DNA of 64,000 nucleotides from Anammoximicrobium sp964486845 (GCA_964486845.1 CAZAQY010000010.1:1-64000); one strand, 5' to 3'; counted from the stretch's first letter, positions 36,114 to 45,794 are shown. Made by a program: numbers and translations. Notes: generated by a model from the letters alone, not told the origin.

Positions 36114-36168
36114 CTTCGTAGGTTGGGACTCTGTCCCGACCGGGTCGGGTCGGAGACCCAACCTACTT
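36114..36168. repeat. Palindromic repeat family 3, copy 2
   Basis: Contains GGTTGGGACTCTGTCCCGACC (36121-36141) inside larger arms GTAGGTTGGG and CCCAACCTAC. Same core and left flank (CTTCGT) as 28285-28309. Confidence 0.65.
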
Positions 36169-36171
36169 TGG

Positions 36172-38223
36172 TCATCCCTCCTCCGCAAAGCGGTCGATGT
36201 CCTCGCGGGTCATCCGCTGGTAGACGCCCCGCGCGACGTAGGCGTCGACTTCTTGCTGGCTCAAGTGCAATACGAAGTCGGGTAAATCAGCCTCCGTGAA
36301 ACGCCGTAGGGCGGAACGGTCGTGCGCGTCCAAACGCCGCTGGTGAGCGGCCAGCAGCGTCGGCCAGTCCGCGTCCTGCAGGTTTTGCACGTCGTGAGTC
36401 GGCAAGGGGTCGAGTTCGGAGCGGCGCGTTTCGGTGACCAGCAACTCGTCGTGCGGCAGCACACTCACCAGCGACGCTTCGGTCAGCTGTTCGTCGCCGT
36501 AGGTATCTCCGTCGTCATCCGCCACCCGCATACGAACCCGTGCATACAGGAAGAAAGCCAACACGCAGCCCTCGGCGTCGAGCAGCACGACACCGAACGC
36601 TTCCTGCCGCCCCAGCATCGGCAACGTGTAGCACAAGCCGGGGGAAAAACCGCTGTCGACCGCCTGCTTGATCCAGGGGTCAAGCCGCTGGCGGACGTGC
36701 GGCGGAAGGTCTTCCCGGTCCAGCAGGATCAGCCGCTGAGCGCGAGGCACGGGGATGGTCGGTCCGGAGGTATAGCCGAACGGCGCGAGGCATTTGATCA
36801 AACACGCCTGCCAGAGCGTGGTCCCGCGCCGCAACTCGCGAAACCGCAACTTGCCCAGCCGCAGTTGGTAGAATTCGACCCCGGCGATCTCGTCGGCTCG
36901 CAGCGGCCGCAACGGCCCGAAACGGTCCGGCAAGGGGCTCTCCGCCTGCGGGCCGTCCGAGGACACGGACAGCTGCCCCGCCTGCTCCAGTTGGTCCGTC
37001 GTCGGATACCCGAGCCGCGCCAAGGCTTGATCCAGGAGGGATCGCTTCTTCAATAGCGACGGCCCGGCACAGGGCGGCGCGTCGTCGAAGCCTTCCCCCA
37101 TCGCCACCAGCCGCGCGGTGCGCCGCCGCAAGCGAACGGCCGGTACCAGGACGGCCAGCGCGACGACGACACAGGCGATCGTCACCGGGACCGTCCGCAC
37201 CCAGGCGGCGACGGCAGCGGCGAGAAGCGTCACTAGTCCGGCCACGCAGCCGCACCCGGCGGTGACTCCGCGCGTCGCCTCGTAAAGGCTGTCCCGCATG
37301 GCCTGCGGGTCGAGCCGGTCTTCGTCCAGCAACAGCGCAACGAGCGCTCCCAAGCACGCGTGTTCGTCCGCCCGCGATTCGTTCGCAGCCTCGCGGCCGG
37401 ACCATTGCAGCAGCTCGTCCCAGCCGCCGGCGAGACGCTCCACGCGCCAGCCGGGCCAGGCTTGTTCGACGCGCCGCGAGAAATCGGGGCCTGCCTGCAG
37501 TTCCCAGCAGCCCAGCCGTTGCGACGCCGCGTCGATGACGGCGCCGCCCCACACCGCCGACTCGGGCGGCACGGTCGTCGCCGATTCAACCGGCAACAGA
37601 TCCAGCAGCGGAGGCCCGCGCAGTAACACCTGATCCAGCGCCGGATGGTCGAACCCGAAATAGTCCTCGACGCAGCCATCCGCCCGCCGAACCGCCAGCC
37701 AGACTCCAGGCTCTGCAACCGCCGGTCCGTTTTCCCCGCCCGCCGGCCGCGGCGCAGGACGCAGGCCGACTTCCAGGTCGTCCGCCAGCTCCGCGCCGGA
37801 CTCCTCAGCCGCATCCTCCGGGGCGTTTTCCTCGGCGACGGGTTCGGTGTCAGCGTGTTGTTCTGCGGCGGGGATCTCCAGATACCTGGCGATGGCGAGG
37901 ATTCCGTCGGCGGCGTAGTCGATTTCCCACTCGGACCAGGTTTGCTCCAGCAGCCGCGCGTACAGTCGCCGTTGGATCGGTCCCTGCACCAGGCGATCGC
38001 CTTCGAACCAGATCAACCGCCGGGCATCCCAATCCACCAGGGCGGCGCCCTCGCACGATGCGTCGTCCAGCAATTCGTCGGCTGGCCGCAACGAGCGAAT
38101 GAATCGTGTCGTCTCGTCGGGTCCCCAGAAAATGTCTTGGGCCAGGGACAAAGCGCCCCAGTGGCTGTAGAACAGCTGCGTGCGGCCCCCGCGACGCAGA
38201 ACGTAGTTCGCTCGGTGTCCCAT
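36172..38223 (-). CDS. Large protein of unknown function with a duplicated N-terminal domain and membrane segment
   Basis: 683 residues. The start GHRANYVLRRGGRTQLFYSHWG leads a domain (to about 120) in which GAALVDWDARRLIWFEGD precedes a Trp-rich segment EQTWSEWEIDY. A similar unit appears at about 170-280 (GGAVIDAASQRLGCWEL, EQAWPGWRVERLAGGW), implying internal duplication. Two adjacent membrane helices lie near 325-370 (VAGLVTLLAAAVAAWV, VTIACVVVALAVLVPAV). The C-terminal 300 residues are a soluble domain without recognised motifs. No function assigned. Confidence 0.65.
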   Translation of the reverse strand: MGHRANYVLRRGGRTQLFYSHWGALSLAQDIFWGPDETTRFIRSLRPADELLDDASCEGAALVDWDARRLIWFEGDRLVQGPIQRRLYARLLEQTWSEWEIDYAADGILAIARYLEIPAAEQHADTEPVAEENAPEDAAEESGAELADDLEVGLRPAPRPAGGENGPAVAEPGVWLAVRRADGCVEDYFGFDHPALDQVLLRGPPLLDLLPVESATTVPPESAVWGGAVIDAASQRLGCWELQAGPDFSRRVEQAWPGWRVERLAGGWDELLQWSGREAANESRADEHACLGALVALLLDEDRLDPQAMRDSLYEATRGVTAGCGCVAGLVTLLAAAVAAWVRTVPVTIACVVVALAVLVPAVRLRRRTARLVAMGEGFDDAPPCAGPSLLKKRSLLDQALARLGYPTTDQLEQAGQLSVSSDGPQAESPLPDRFGPLRPLRADEIAGVEFYQLRLGKLRFRELRRGTTLWQACLIKCLAPFGYTSGPTIPVPRAQRLILLDREDLPPHVRQRLDPWIKQAVDSGFSPGLCYTLPMLGRQEAFGVVLLDAEGCVLAFFLYARVRMRVADDDGDTYGDEQLTEASLVSVLPHDELLVTETRRSELDPLPTHDVQNLQDADWPTLLAAHQRRLDAHDRSALRRFTEADLPDFVLHLSQQEVDAYVARGVYQRMTREDIDRFAEEG

Positions 38224-38308
38224 CGTGACCCGTCCGTCCCAGCAGTCCCATCCGTCCCATTGCGCATTGTATCGGACGAGCGATCAGACGGGACACCCCG
38301 TTTGCCGT

Positions 38309-39250
38309 CTATTCGGTCAGTTGCTTGCGAATGAACTCGATGCGCGGATTGGCCACGGCGTTCTGCGCCCGGAACGTCTCGGCGACGTACCGTTTCGGAG
38401 CCGCCTCGCCGGGCACGCGGAAGGTGTCGCCCTTCTGCAGGATCGGCCGTGTCTCGTGCATCGAGCCGAACTCGTCCGCGCCGGCCGCCTGGCACGGGAA
38501 CCAGCGTCCTTGGCCGCCAGGGGCTTCCAAGTAGAATTCCGGATAGCAGTGCCCCGGAACCCAGACAGAGCGAGCCGGGATGCCGTTGGCGCGGCAGAGG
38601 GCGATGAACAGCGACGTCAACTCTTCGCAATCACCCTGGCCCGCTCGCAACGCTGTCAAAGCCCCCTTCAATTCCGGGTCAAATTGATATTTCACGTTGG
38701 CCCGCACCCAGTCGTAGATGGCCCTCACTTTGTCCCAGTCGCTCGCCTTGCCCTGCACGACCTCGGCGGCCAGTCGGCGAATCTCCGGGTGCGTGGTTTC
38801 GATCAAGGGGCTGACGCCCAGGTAGGGACGGAGCTTGGCCGCAGGACGGGCGGGGATCCTCCACGATCCAGTTTCCTCCGGACCCAAGATCGGGCTCTTA
38901 CTCAGCGCAAAGGTCACAAGGGCGGACGCCGTGTCACCCGCGGCCAACTGGGGGATGATGATCAGCATCTGCTTGACGCCTTCCGCCAGGGTCCGGTAGC
39001 GAAGCGGGTTGATCTGATCGGATCGCTGTTCGTCGAGGACTTTGACTTGTTGTTCCGGCCAGTCCATCGGCACTGGGATGGCCGCCAAAATCCCGCTGCA
39101 AGCCCCCGTGGCCTGGACGGTCATCCCGATCTGCCAGCGCTGGGCAGCAGGATTCTCGGCAGGAATGCTCTCCGCGCCGCAGGCTGCGTCCAGGCCGCCG
39201 GTGGCAAACAGGCAGAACGTCGAAAAAGCAGCGCCGGCGATCATCCGCAT
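38309..39250 (-). CDS. Secreted transglutaminase-like protein
   Basis: 313 residues; ATG 39250 follows GAGGAA and begins a signal peptide (AGAAFSTFCLFATGGLDAACG). The core from about 160 has WDKVRAIYDWVRANVKYQ, then AGQGDCEELTSLFIALCRANG with the catalytic Cys, SVWVPGHCYPEFYL with the His, and a following Trp/Asp region. This is the bacterial transglutaminase-like cysteine protease fold, acting outside the cytoplasm as protease or cross-linker. The first 130 residues are a separate beta-rich domain. Substrate unknown. Confidence 0.8.
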   Translation of the reverse strand: MRMIAGAAFSTFCLFATGGLDAACGAESIPAENPAAQRWQIGMTVQATGACSGILAAIPVPMDWPEQQVKVLDEQRSDQINPLRYRTLAEGVKQMLIIIPQLAAGDTASALVTFALSKSPILGPEETGSWRIPARPAAKLRPYLGVSPLIETTHPEIRRLAAEVVQGKASDWDKVRAIYDWVRANVKYQFDPELKGALTALRAGQGDCEELTSLFIALCRANGIPARSVWVPGHCYPEFYLEAPGGQGRWFPCQAAGADEFGSMHETRPILQKGDTFRVPGEAAPKRYVAETFRAQNAVANPRIEFIRKQLTE

Positions 39251-39385
39251 GATAAGAGTTCCTCGCTTACGATGGTTGATGAAGTCGAGCCGGTCCGCCT
39301 GGCGACGAAAGACCCGACATATCCCGCCGCCGCCATATTATACCGCATCGCCGGGACGATGCATCCCGACGATAAACTCCGGGTT

Positions 39386-40603
39386 CTATCGGGCGTTCAA
39401 ATCCCGCACATTCACCTGGACGCCGCTGCGGACTTTGTCGCTGGGATGGAGGATCACCTGGTCGCCGGCCTGCAGCCCGGAGATGACTTCGGCGGCCAGA
39501 CTGTTGCGGCGGCCGATTTCGAGCGTACACAGTTCGGCGCGGTTCTCGCGGACGGCGAACGCCGACCACTGATCCTCGTATCGGAATAGTGCGCCGGTGG
39601 GGACCTGCAACACGCCGTCCTGCTCCCAGATCACGATCCGCGCCTCGACGCGAAAGGCGTCGCCCAACTCCCTGCGTTTCTCCGGCGGGTCGTCCAGATC
39701 CAGGATCACATTCACCCGCTGCTCTTCCACGCCCAGCGCCGAGACCTTCATGAACCCGGAGGGTTCGATCAGCCGCACGGTCGCCGGCAGCGGCGACTCG
39801 CCGCCCCATTGCTCCAGGAAGGCTTTGTCACCGGGCCGGATCTTGACCGCGTCGCTGGACAGCACGTCCACTTCCACCTCCAGGTCCGCCGGGTCGCCCA
39901 GTTCCAGCAACGGATCGCCGGGCCGGACGACCGTGGCGCTCTCCTGAAACACGCGCAAGACCTGGCCGCTGATCGGGGAAAGGATGCTCAGCTGGCGGTC
40001 GTCCGCCGGCCCCGCCTCGGCGGGCCTGACGCGGACCAGCGCCGCCCGGGCCATCTCCAACTCGAATTGCGCGATGTCCTGGGCGAGTCGGGCGGCACTG
40101 TAGTCTTGCATCCGCGAACGCGCGAGCATCTCGGCCTGCTCGACTTCGCGTTTCGACGCCGAGGCGGTCTTGGCCAGCTTGCGGAACCGCTCCAGCTCGC
40201 TCTCCGCGAACGCCAGTTCGTGCCGCGCCCGCTCGATGATCGGCTGCGCGCGGTCCAGGGCGGCTTGCGCGGCTTTGACTTTGGCTCCCGCCGTGGCCAC
40301 GGCCCGCACGTCCAGGATCTCCGGCTCGTTGGGCTCCAGCGTGGCCAGCAGCGTCGCGCCGCGCGTGACGGCATCGCCGGGATCCAGATCGATCCGCAAC
40401 AGGCGGCCGGCCAGCGGCGCCGCCACGACGTACCGCTCCTTGATGCGCGTCTTGCCGTCCTCGTCTACCGTCACCCGCAAGCGGCCGCGCGTAACCTCGC
40501 CCACCTCGACGTCCACCGGCTGGGGCCAAAACGACCACACCAGGCCGCCGACGATCGACCCGACGATGACCAGGTACAGGAATGTCCGCACCAGGAACTT
40601 CAT
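39386..40603 (-). CDS. HlyD/MacA-type periplasmic adaptor of an ABC exporter
   Basis: 405 residues. One N-terminal membrane helix (RTFLYLVIVGSIVGGLVW), a lipoyl-type region (VVAAPLAGRLLRIDLDPGDAV, LSPISGQVLRVFQESATVV), a long coiled coil between (about 100-210), then beta-barrel and membrane-proximal domains. It would link the ABC permease to the outer layers. Translation order on the minus strand is ATPase, permease, adaptor, with a repeat/gap region (40604-40832) before this gene. A longer frame crossing the N gap is artefactual. Confidence 0.85.
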   Translation of the reverse strand: MKFLVRTFLYLVIVGSIVGGLVWSFWPQPVDVEVGEVTRGRLRVTVDEDGKTRIKERYVVAAPLAGRLLRIDLDPGDAVTRGATLLATLEPNEPEILDVRAVATAGAKVKAAQAALDRAQPIIERARHELAFAESELERFRKLAKTASASKREVEQAEMLARSRMQDYSAARLAQDIAQFELEMARAALVRVRPAEAGPADDRQLSILSPISGQVLRVFQESATVVRPGDPLLELGDPADLEVEVDVLSSDAVKIRPGDKAFLEQWGGESPLPATVRLIEPSGFMKVSALGVEEQRVNVILDLDDPPEKRRELGDAFRVEARIVIWEQDGVLQVPTGALFRYEDQWSAFAVRENRAELCTLEIGRRNSLAAEVISGLQAGDQVILHPSDKVRSGVQVNVRDLNAR

Positions 40604-40664
40604 GGCCTGCGATACTCTCTCGTTTTCAGCACCGGGGTCTTGTCCCGTTCCGATCACGGCCAAC

Positions 40665-40764
40665 NNNNNNNNNNNNNNNNNNNNNNNNNNNNNNNNNNNN
40701 NNNNNNNNNNNNNNNNNNNNNNNNNNNNNNNNNNNNNNNNNNNNNNNNNNNNNNNNNNNNNNNN
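40665..40764. other. Assembly gap (100 N) in a tandem repeat
   Basis: The left flank ends CACGGCCAAC and the right flank begins CACGGCCAACCAGTAGG, the same repeat unit. Real copy number is unknown. Confidence 0.95.
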
Positions 40765-40829
40765 CACGGCCAACCAGTAGGCCGTGCCACGCAATTCCGT
40801 GAGCACGGCCAACCAGTAGGCCGTGCCAC
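40765..40829. repeat. Tandem repeat, period 39, with palindromic unit
   Basis: Two exact 26-base cores (40765-40790, 40804-40829), beginning CACGGCCAACCAGTAGG and ending CCGTGCCAC. A further partial copy abuts the gap at 40655-40664. It lies between permease and adaptor genes. Confidence 0.85.
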
Positions 40830-40832
40830 ACG

Positions 40833-43196
40833 TTACTCTCTGGTCTTCAGGACGGCGATCAAATCCAAGTGGTCCAGCCGTTCGCGGACCAACAAACCCG
40901 AAATCGCGGCCCCGGCCAACACAACCGCCACCGCAAAACCATACGTCGCACGCTCGATGATCAGCGGCACGCGATACACTTCCGTGTCCAACCCCAGCAC
41001 CGCCCACGCGGCAAACAGGTAGCCCACGACCAGGCCCAGCGGCACGGCGGCCAGCGTGACCACGGCCAATTCGCCCAGCAAAATGGCGGAAATCTCCGCG
41101 CGCGTGAAGCCGATCACGCGGAGCGTCGCCAGGTCGCGGCTGCGTTCGGCCAGCGAAATCCGGGCACTGTTGTAAACGACCCCGAAGGCGATCACCACGG
41201 CGAACAGGATGTTGAAAAACCGGATTCGTCCCAGGTTCTCCGCGATCGTGTCGTGAAAACTCTTGACCGACGCTTCCTTGATCGTCACGCCGGCGACGCG
41301 AGGCGTGTTCTTGAGCGTCCGGTACATGTCCTCCATCCGGTCCTTCCGGACGCTCAGGAACGCGCCGGTCAGAGTCTCGCCTTCTCGCAGCAGCCGGTGC
41401 ATCGCCCCGGCGTCCATATAGGCGTTCGTCCCGCCGTACTCGGTCACCATCGCGCTGACCGGCACCTCGCGAATGGGCTGCTCGCCCTCCAGCACCTCGA
41501 CCAACACGCGGTCCCCCAGCCGCACGTCCAGCAACTCCGCCAGCTTCGTCGACAGCAACAGCCCGTCGCGCGGCACCGACACCAGCCGTTCTTGCTCGTC
41601 CAGCAGCCGGTACAGCCGCCCGCCCGGGTTCAAGCCGATGATGCCCACGCGGCGCGTACGATGGCGGAAATGAAACCGGGTGGCCGTGGAACGGATCGGT
41701 TCGCAGCGGACCACACCCGGCAGATGCTGCAGCTCGTACAACGCCCTGGCCGTCGTGGGCTCCGTGAAGGTCACCATCAAGTCCTGCCGCTGGGAGAGTG
41801 CGAACTGGAAGTTCATGATGTAGTTGACCGAGTCCATCGTAAAGGCGCCCAGGACCAGGATGGCCACGGCCATCGAGATGCCCAGGCACGACATCGCCGC
41901 CTTGATGGGTTTTCGCTCCAGTTCCCGGAAGATCATGCGGGCAGCCTGCGGCAGGAATTCCCCCAGGCCGCTGCGGTCCAGCAGCGTGGGCCGATACACG
42001 GCGGGCGGCTCCGGACGCATGGCTTCCGCCGGGGGCAAGGCGACGGCCCGGCGGACGGCAAACAGCGTCCCGGCCACGGCCGCCGCGTAACTGATCAGCA
42101 ACGCCCCCAGCACCACCGAGACGTTCCACTCGAAACCGAACACCGGAAAACGGTACAGCGTCGTGTACATTTCCGTCAGGCTGCGGCCCAGCACCGACCC
42201 CACGACGATCCCCACCACCGTTCCGGCCAGCGAGATCAGCAGGGCCAGCTTGGTATAGTGCAGGCCGATCTGCAGCTTGGTGTACCCGAACGCCTTCAAC
42301 GCCGCGATCTGCTCCCGTTGGACGCCGATCAAACGGGTCAGTACGACGTTCAGCAGAAACGCCGCCACGGAAAAGAAGATGCTCGGTGCGATCAGCCCCA
42401 AACTCCGCAACTGGCGGATTTCGTCGGAGATGTAGCGATGGGAGACGTGGTCTTCTCGCCCGCTGGCCCCACGCCCGCCGTAGGGTTTGGTCAGGTCGTC
42501 CAGCCGCTGGATCATCTCCGGCTCCGACGCCCGGCGACTGAGCGTGATCGCCACGTTGTTGAACGCGCCGTCCAGGTTGAACGCGGAGGCCAGTTGTTCG
42601 TACCCCATCCAGAAAATGCCGAACCGCCGATCGTCCGGCAACAGGTTCGCCCCGTGGATCTGGATGATGTACTCCGGCGACAGCACCACGCCGACGATGG
42701 TCAGCTTCTGGCGCCGCCCGTTGATCACGGCGGTCACGGATTCGCCGATTTCCAGGTGGTGCGAGGCGGCAAACGCCTCGCTGACCAACACCTCGCCGTC
42801 GCGGTGCGGTTCGATCCAGCGGCCCTTGCGCAGGTGCAGGTCGTTGACCAACGGCACGCGACGTTCCGGGATGGAGATCAGCCGCCCCACCGCAGGCTCG
42901 ACCATGCCCCGCACATCCAGCGTCACATCCACGACGACCCGCGGGTACGCCTGCGACACGCCGGGAATCACTTCGATCCGCCGAACCAGCGACATCGGCG
43001 CTCGCTTGACGTGCGACCAGACGTGGGCAAAGCGGTATTTTTCGTAGTACAACTTTTGCGAGTTCTGCAGCGATTTGAGCGTGTTGAGCGACATGACGAA
43101 GGTGCCCACGCCCGAGGCGATCACCAACGCAATGGCGACCGCCTGGCCCTTGATGGCCCACAGGTCGCGAACAGCCTTTCGATCGATCGCACGCAC
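40833..43196 (-). CDS. ABC transporter permease with two FtsX-type domains
   Basis: 787 residues from GTG 43196. Two repeats of the MacB/FtsX layout: an N-terminal helix (GQAVAIALVIASGVGTFVMS), a periplasmic core (about 60-260), three helices (FFSVAAFLLNVVLTRLIGV, LALLISLAGTVVGIVVGSVL, VVLGALLISYAAAVAGTLF), then a second half starting near 425 (AMSCLGISMAVAILVLGAF) and ending with three more helices. It forms the mechanotransmitting membrane unit with the ATPase downstream in coordinate. Cargo is unknown; lipoprotein release or small-molecule export are both possible. Confidence 0.88.
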   Translation of the reverse strand: MRAIDRKAVRDLWAIKGQAVAIALVIASGVGTFVMSLNTLKSLQNSQKLYYEKYRFAHVWSHVKRAPMSLVRRIEVIPGVSQAYPRVVVDVTLDVRGMVEPAVGRLISIPERRVPLVNDLHLRKGRWIEPHRDGEVLVSEAFAASHHLEIGESVTAVINGRRQKLTIVGVVLSPEYIIQIHGANLLPDDRRFGIFWMGYEQLASAFNLDGAFNNVAITLSRRASEPEMIQRLDDLTKPYGGRGASGREDHVSHRYISDEIRQLRSLGLIAPSIFFSVAAFLLNVVLTRLIGVQREQIAALKAFGYTKLQIGLHYTKLALLISLAGTVVGIVVGSVLGRSLTEMYTTLYRFPVFGFEWNVSVVLGALLISYAAAVAGTLFAVRRAVALPPAEAMRPEPPAVYRPTLLDRSGLGEFLPQAARMIFRELERKPIKAAMSCLGISMAVAILVLGAFTMDSVNYIMNFQFALSQRQDLMVTFTEPTTARALYELQHLPGVVRCEPIRSTATRFHFRHRTRRVGIIGLNPGGRLYRLLDEQERLVSVPRDGLLLSTKLAELLDVRLGDRVLVEVLEGEQPIREVPVSAMVTEYGGTNAYMDAGAMHRLLREGETLTGAFLSVRKDRMEDMYRTLKNTPRVAGVTIKEASVKSFHDTIAENLGRIRFFNILFAVVIAFGVVYNSARISLAERSRDLATLRVIGFTRAEISAILLGELAVVTLAAVPLGLVVGYLFAAWAVLGLDTEVYRVPLIIERATYGFAVAVVLAGAAISGLLVRERLDHLDLIAVLKTRE

Positions 43197-43280
43197 GTCG
43201 GATTTCCGAAGCGGTCAGTTGTCAGTCGTCAGTTGTCCGTCGATATTGGCCGCAGCAATTTACGATCCCGCATCCCGCCG

Positions 43281-44045
43281 CTACCACTGCAATTCCTTCG
43301 CCGCTACTTTCGTTGCATTCAGTTCGATGTGACTCACGTGGCCGTCCGACACGTGGATCACGCGGCTGGACATGGCGGCGATCACGGCGTTGTGCGTGAT
43401 CACGGCGGTGGTCGTGCCCAGTTCGCGGTTCACGCGTTCAATCGCTTCCAGCACGACGATCCCCGTGTGGACGTCCAGCGCGCCGGTCGGTTCGTCGCAC
43501 AGCAGCACGTCCGGCCGCTTGGCAATGGCCCGCGCGATGGCCACTCGCTGTTGTTCGCCGCCGGACAGCTGCGACGGGAAGTGGTTCATCCGGTCGCTCA
43601 GGTCGACCAAGGCCAGCGCGTCGCGCGGGTCCATGGGGTCGCGGGAAATCTCGGTGATCAAGGCCACGTTCTCCCGTGCCGTCAGGCTGGGAATCAAGTT
43701 GTAGAACTGGAACACGAACCCCACGTGCTCGCGGCGATAGCGGGTGAGCGCCGCATCGTCGAACCGCGTCAGGTCATAGTCCAAGTATCTGACGATGCCG
43801 CTGGTCGGCACATCCAATCCGCCCAGGATGTTCAGCAACGTGCTCTTGCCGCTGCCGGAGGGACCCAGCAGCACCACGAATTCGCCGCGGTACAGGTCCA
43901 AGTCCACCCCGCGCAAGGCGTGTACGTCGACTTCGCCCATGTGGTACACCTTGGTGATCCCACGGGCTTGGAACACGGCGTCGCGGGCCGGCGGCGTCCT
44001 TTCGAGCGGTTGCTCCAAACCGATGTCGGCGCCGTTGGCTGTCAC
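43281..44045 (-). CDS. ABC transporter ATP-binding protein (MacB/LolD type)
   Basis: 254 residues from GTG 44045 with AGAGGA upstream. Walker A GPSGSGKSTLLN, Q-loop FVFQFYNLIPSLTARENV, signature LSGGEQQRVAIARAIA, Walker B DVLLCDEPTGALD and His switch VITHN are complete. It is the energy unit of the exporter whose permease follows 84 bases later. Its first 26 residues are an extra non-conserved extension. Confidence 0.93.
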   Translation of the reverse strand: MTANGADIGLEQPLERTPPARDAVFQARGITKVYHMGEVDVHALRGVDLDLYRGEFVVLLGPSGSGKSTLLNILGGLDVPTSGIVRYLDYDLTRFDDAALTRYRREHVGFVFQFYNLIPSLTARENVALITEISRDPMDPRDALALVDLSDRMNHFPSQLSGGEQQRVAIARAIAKRPDVLLCDEPTGALDVHTGIVVLEAIERVNRELGTTTAVITHNAVIAAMSSRVIHVSDGHVSHIELNATKVAAKELQW

Positions 44046-44510
44046 GATCCGGTTCCTCTCTCCGTCCGCGCTGTCCGCGAGCTGCGAACTGAACCTCTGC
44101 TACGTTGGTTGTCTATTGTACTTGCGAGTCAGGCGGTTTTCTTTGGGTTTTGGCCGCTCCGAGGCACAAACCACGGAGTTATCGTCACAGCCCGTACAAC
44201 CGCCACCGCAGATATTTTGGAGGGCGGTGTCTTGTCAAATTTGTCGGCAGTTTATGGTTCCCCTTGTTGATCGGCACCGCGTTACGGCGGCCCATCGTGT
44301 TTATCAGAAAGGCCGAAGACGCTGGCAGAAAGATGGGGTGACAGAAAAATGAGGAAACGAAGAAGATGGGTCTGCAGAAGGAAGTCGCGGCTCCGGCTCC
44401 TGACCTTGCCCGCATGTCATCTTCCTGCCACCCCCTCTTTCTGTCAGTTTGCGACTCTTCGACTCCTCGACTTAGCGCCTTAGTGACTCTTCGCCCTAGC
44501 GACCCGTCCC
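44046..44510. other. Intergenic region with inverted repeat copies
   Basis: 465 bases between the ABC ATPase start and the URO-D gene stop. It contains a pair of inverted 30-base repeats (44323-44352 and 44417-44446). Short ORFs here lack coding character. Confidence 0.45.
44323..44446. repeat. Inverted pair of 30-base repeats
   Basis: TGGCAGAAAGATGGGGTGAC... at 44323-44352 and its inverse copy at 44417-44446 match at 25 of 30 positions by my alignment, separated by 64 bases. This resembles REP-type pairs. Confidence 0.6.
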
Positions 44511-45794
44511 TCATTTCGCGCTATCCCGGAGCGCCCGAAACAGGGCCAGCATGTTTTCCGTCGGGGTCGGCCCTTGGATGTTGTGGATGCTGTTGAAGAC
44601 GAATCCGCCGTTCTCGTTGAAGATCTCGATCCGCTGGCGGACTTCGTCATACACCTGCTGCGGCGTGCCGAAGGCGATCGTCTTTTGGGTATCGACCCCG
44701 CCGCCCCAGAACACGATATCCTTGCCGAATTCCTTCTTCAGCCGCACGGGGTCCATTTCCGCCGCCGAGCACTGGACCGGATTCAAGATGTCGAAACCAG
44801 CTTCGATGAAGTCCGGGATCAACTGGTACACGGAACCGCACGAGTGGATGAACGTCTTCCACTTGGATTTGGAGTGGATGAGCGCATTGACGCGCTTGTG
44901 GAAGGGCTGAAACAGGTCCCAATAGGCGGCTTTGGAGATGAACGGGCCGCGTTGAGTCCCAAAGTCGGTGCCGGTGATCATGGCGGCGTCGATCAAGTCG
45001 CCGAACAAGTCGATCAACGTGGCGACGTTCTGTTCGGCGATCTCGCATTGCCGTTCGAACACGGTCCGCACGTAATCCTTGCGAGTCACTGTGGAGATGT
45101 ACCACTCCTCCACGTCGCGGATGCCTTTGGGGCGTTTCAGGAACGTTCCCGGAACCAGGGCGATGTCGCCGAACGCGGTGCCCGGCACACCCAGCATGTG
45201 CCCGCAATCCGGACGTTGCTGCAGCCAATCGCGCATGGCGCGGTAGTAGGCCAGATCTTCCTCGCCGAACAATCCGAACTCCTCCAGGTTGTCTTCCGGA
45301 TTCAGCTTGTCTTCGCCGATCGGATCTTGGCGGATCACCGCATCGAAGAAGTACCCGCTCGCCGGCATGCGGCCGCTGGGCGGCACCGATATATCTCCTT
45401 CGGGGTAGATGTACGTGTCGCCCGCTTCGTCCTTGGTGACCACGAAATCGCCGGAGACCAGCACCTCGGTGCCGTCGTTCAACGTAAACGGCTTCCAGTT
45501 CGAGGACACGGTGCCGAACAACGACTTGCGGCCGGGCACGCCGATCACGTCGATGCCTAACGCCGCCCGCAGTTCGTCGTCCACTTCGCCCAACATCTGA
45601 TAAGGCTCGATCACCTTGACGCGGAAATCGGGCTGGCCGAGGACCGCCTGGCGGAGTCTCGTCACAGCGGAAACGTGAATGCCGCTGACGGCCGTCGCTC
45701 CGAAGTCCACGCAAACGCGATCCGGCTGCCGGTGGTTCAGAGTGGCCTGAAGACGCTGACGACTGGTTGACGATCCAGCGGTAGTGGCTGACAT
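44511..45794 (-). CDS. Uroporphyrinogen decarboxylase (URO-D) family protein
   Basis: 427 residues; ATG 45794 with GAGGTG upstream. The N-terminal RQRLQATLNHRQPDRVCVDFGA and later FIHSCGSVYQLIPDFIEAGFDILNPVQ, then KDIVFWGGGVDTQKTIAFGTP, are those of the URO-D/methyltransferase superfamily. Planctomycetes have many such paralogues, which may be corrinoid-dependent methyltransferases or degradative enzymes and not heme enzymes; the length exceeds HemE (about 350). Exact reaction unknown. An upstream in-frame extension to 45881 is not supported. Confidence 0.8.
   Translation of the reverse strand: MSATTAGSSTSRQRLQATLNHRQPDRVCVDFGATAVSGIHVSAVTRLRQAVLGQPDFRVKVIEPYQMLGEVDDELRAALGIDVIGVPGRKSLFGTVSSNWKPFTLNDGTEVLVSGDFVVTKDEAGDTYIYPEGDISVPPSGRMPASGYFFDAVIRQDPIGEDKLNPEDNLEEFGLFGEEDLAYYRAMRDWLQQRPDCGHMLGVPGTAFGDIALVPGTFLKRPKGIRDVEEWYISTVTRKDYVRTVFERQCEIAEQNVATLIDLFGDLIDAAMITGTDFGTQRGPFISKAAYWDLFQPFHKRVNALIHSKSKWKTFIHSCGSVYQLIPDFIEAGFDILNPVQCSAAEMDPVRLKKEFGKDIVFWGGGVDTQKTIAFGTPQQVYDEVRQRIEIFNENGGFVFNSIHNIQGPTPTENMLALFRALRDSAK

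Noticed and set aside
40869..44270. 1133-codon open frame on the plus strand
   Set aside because: Antisense to the ABC exporter genes; His/Gln/Arg-rich shadow.
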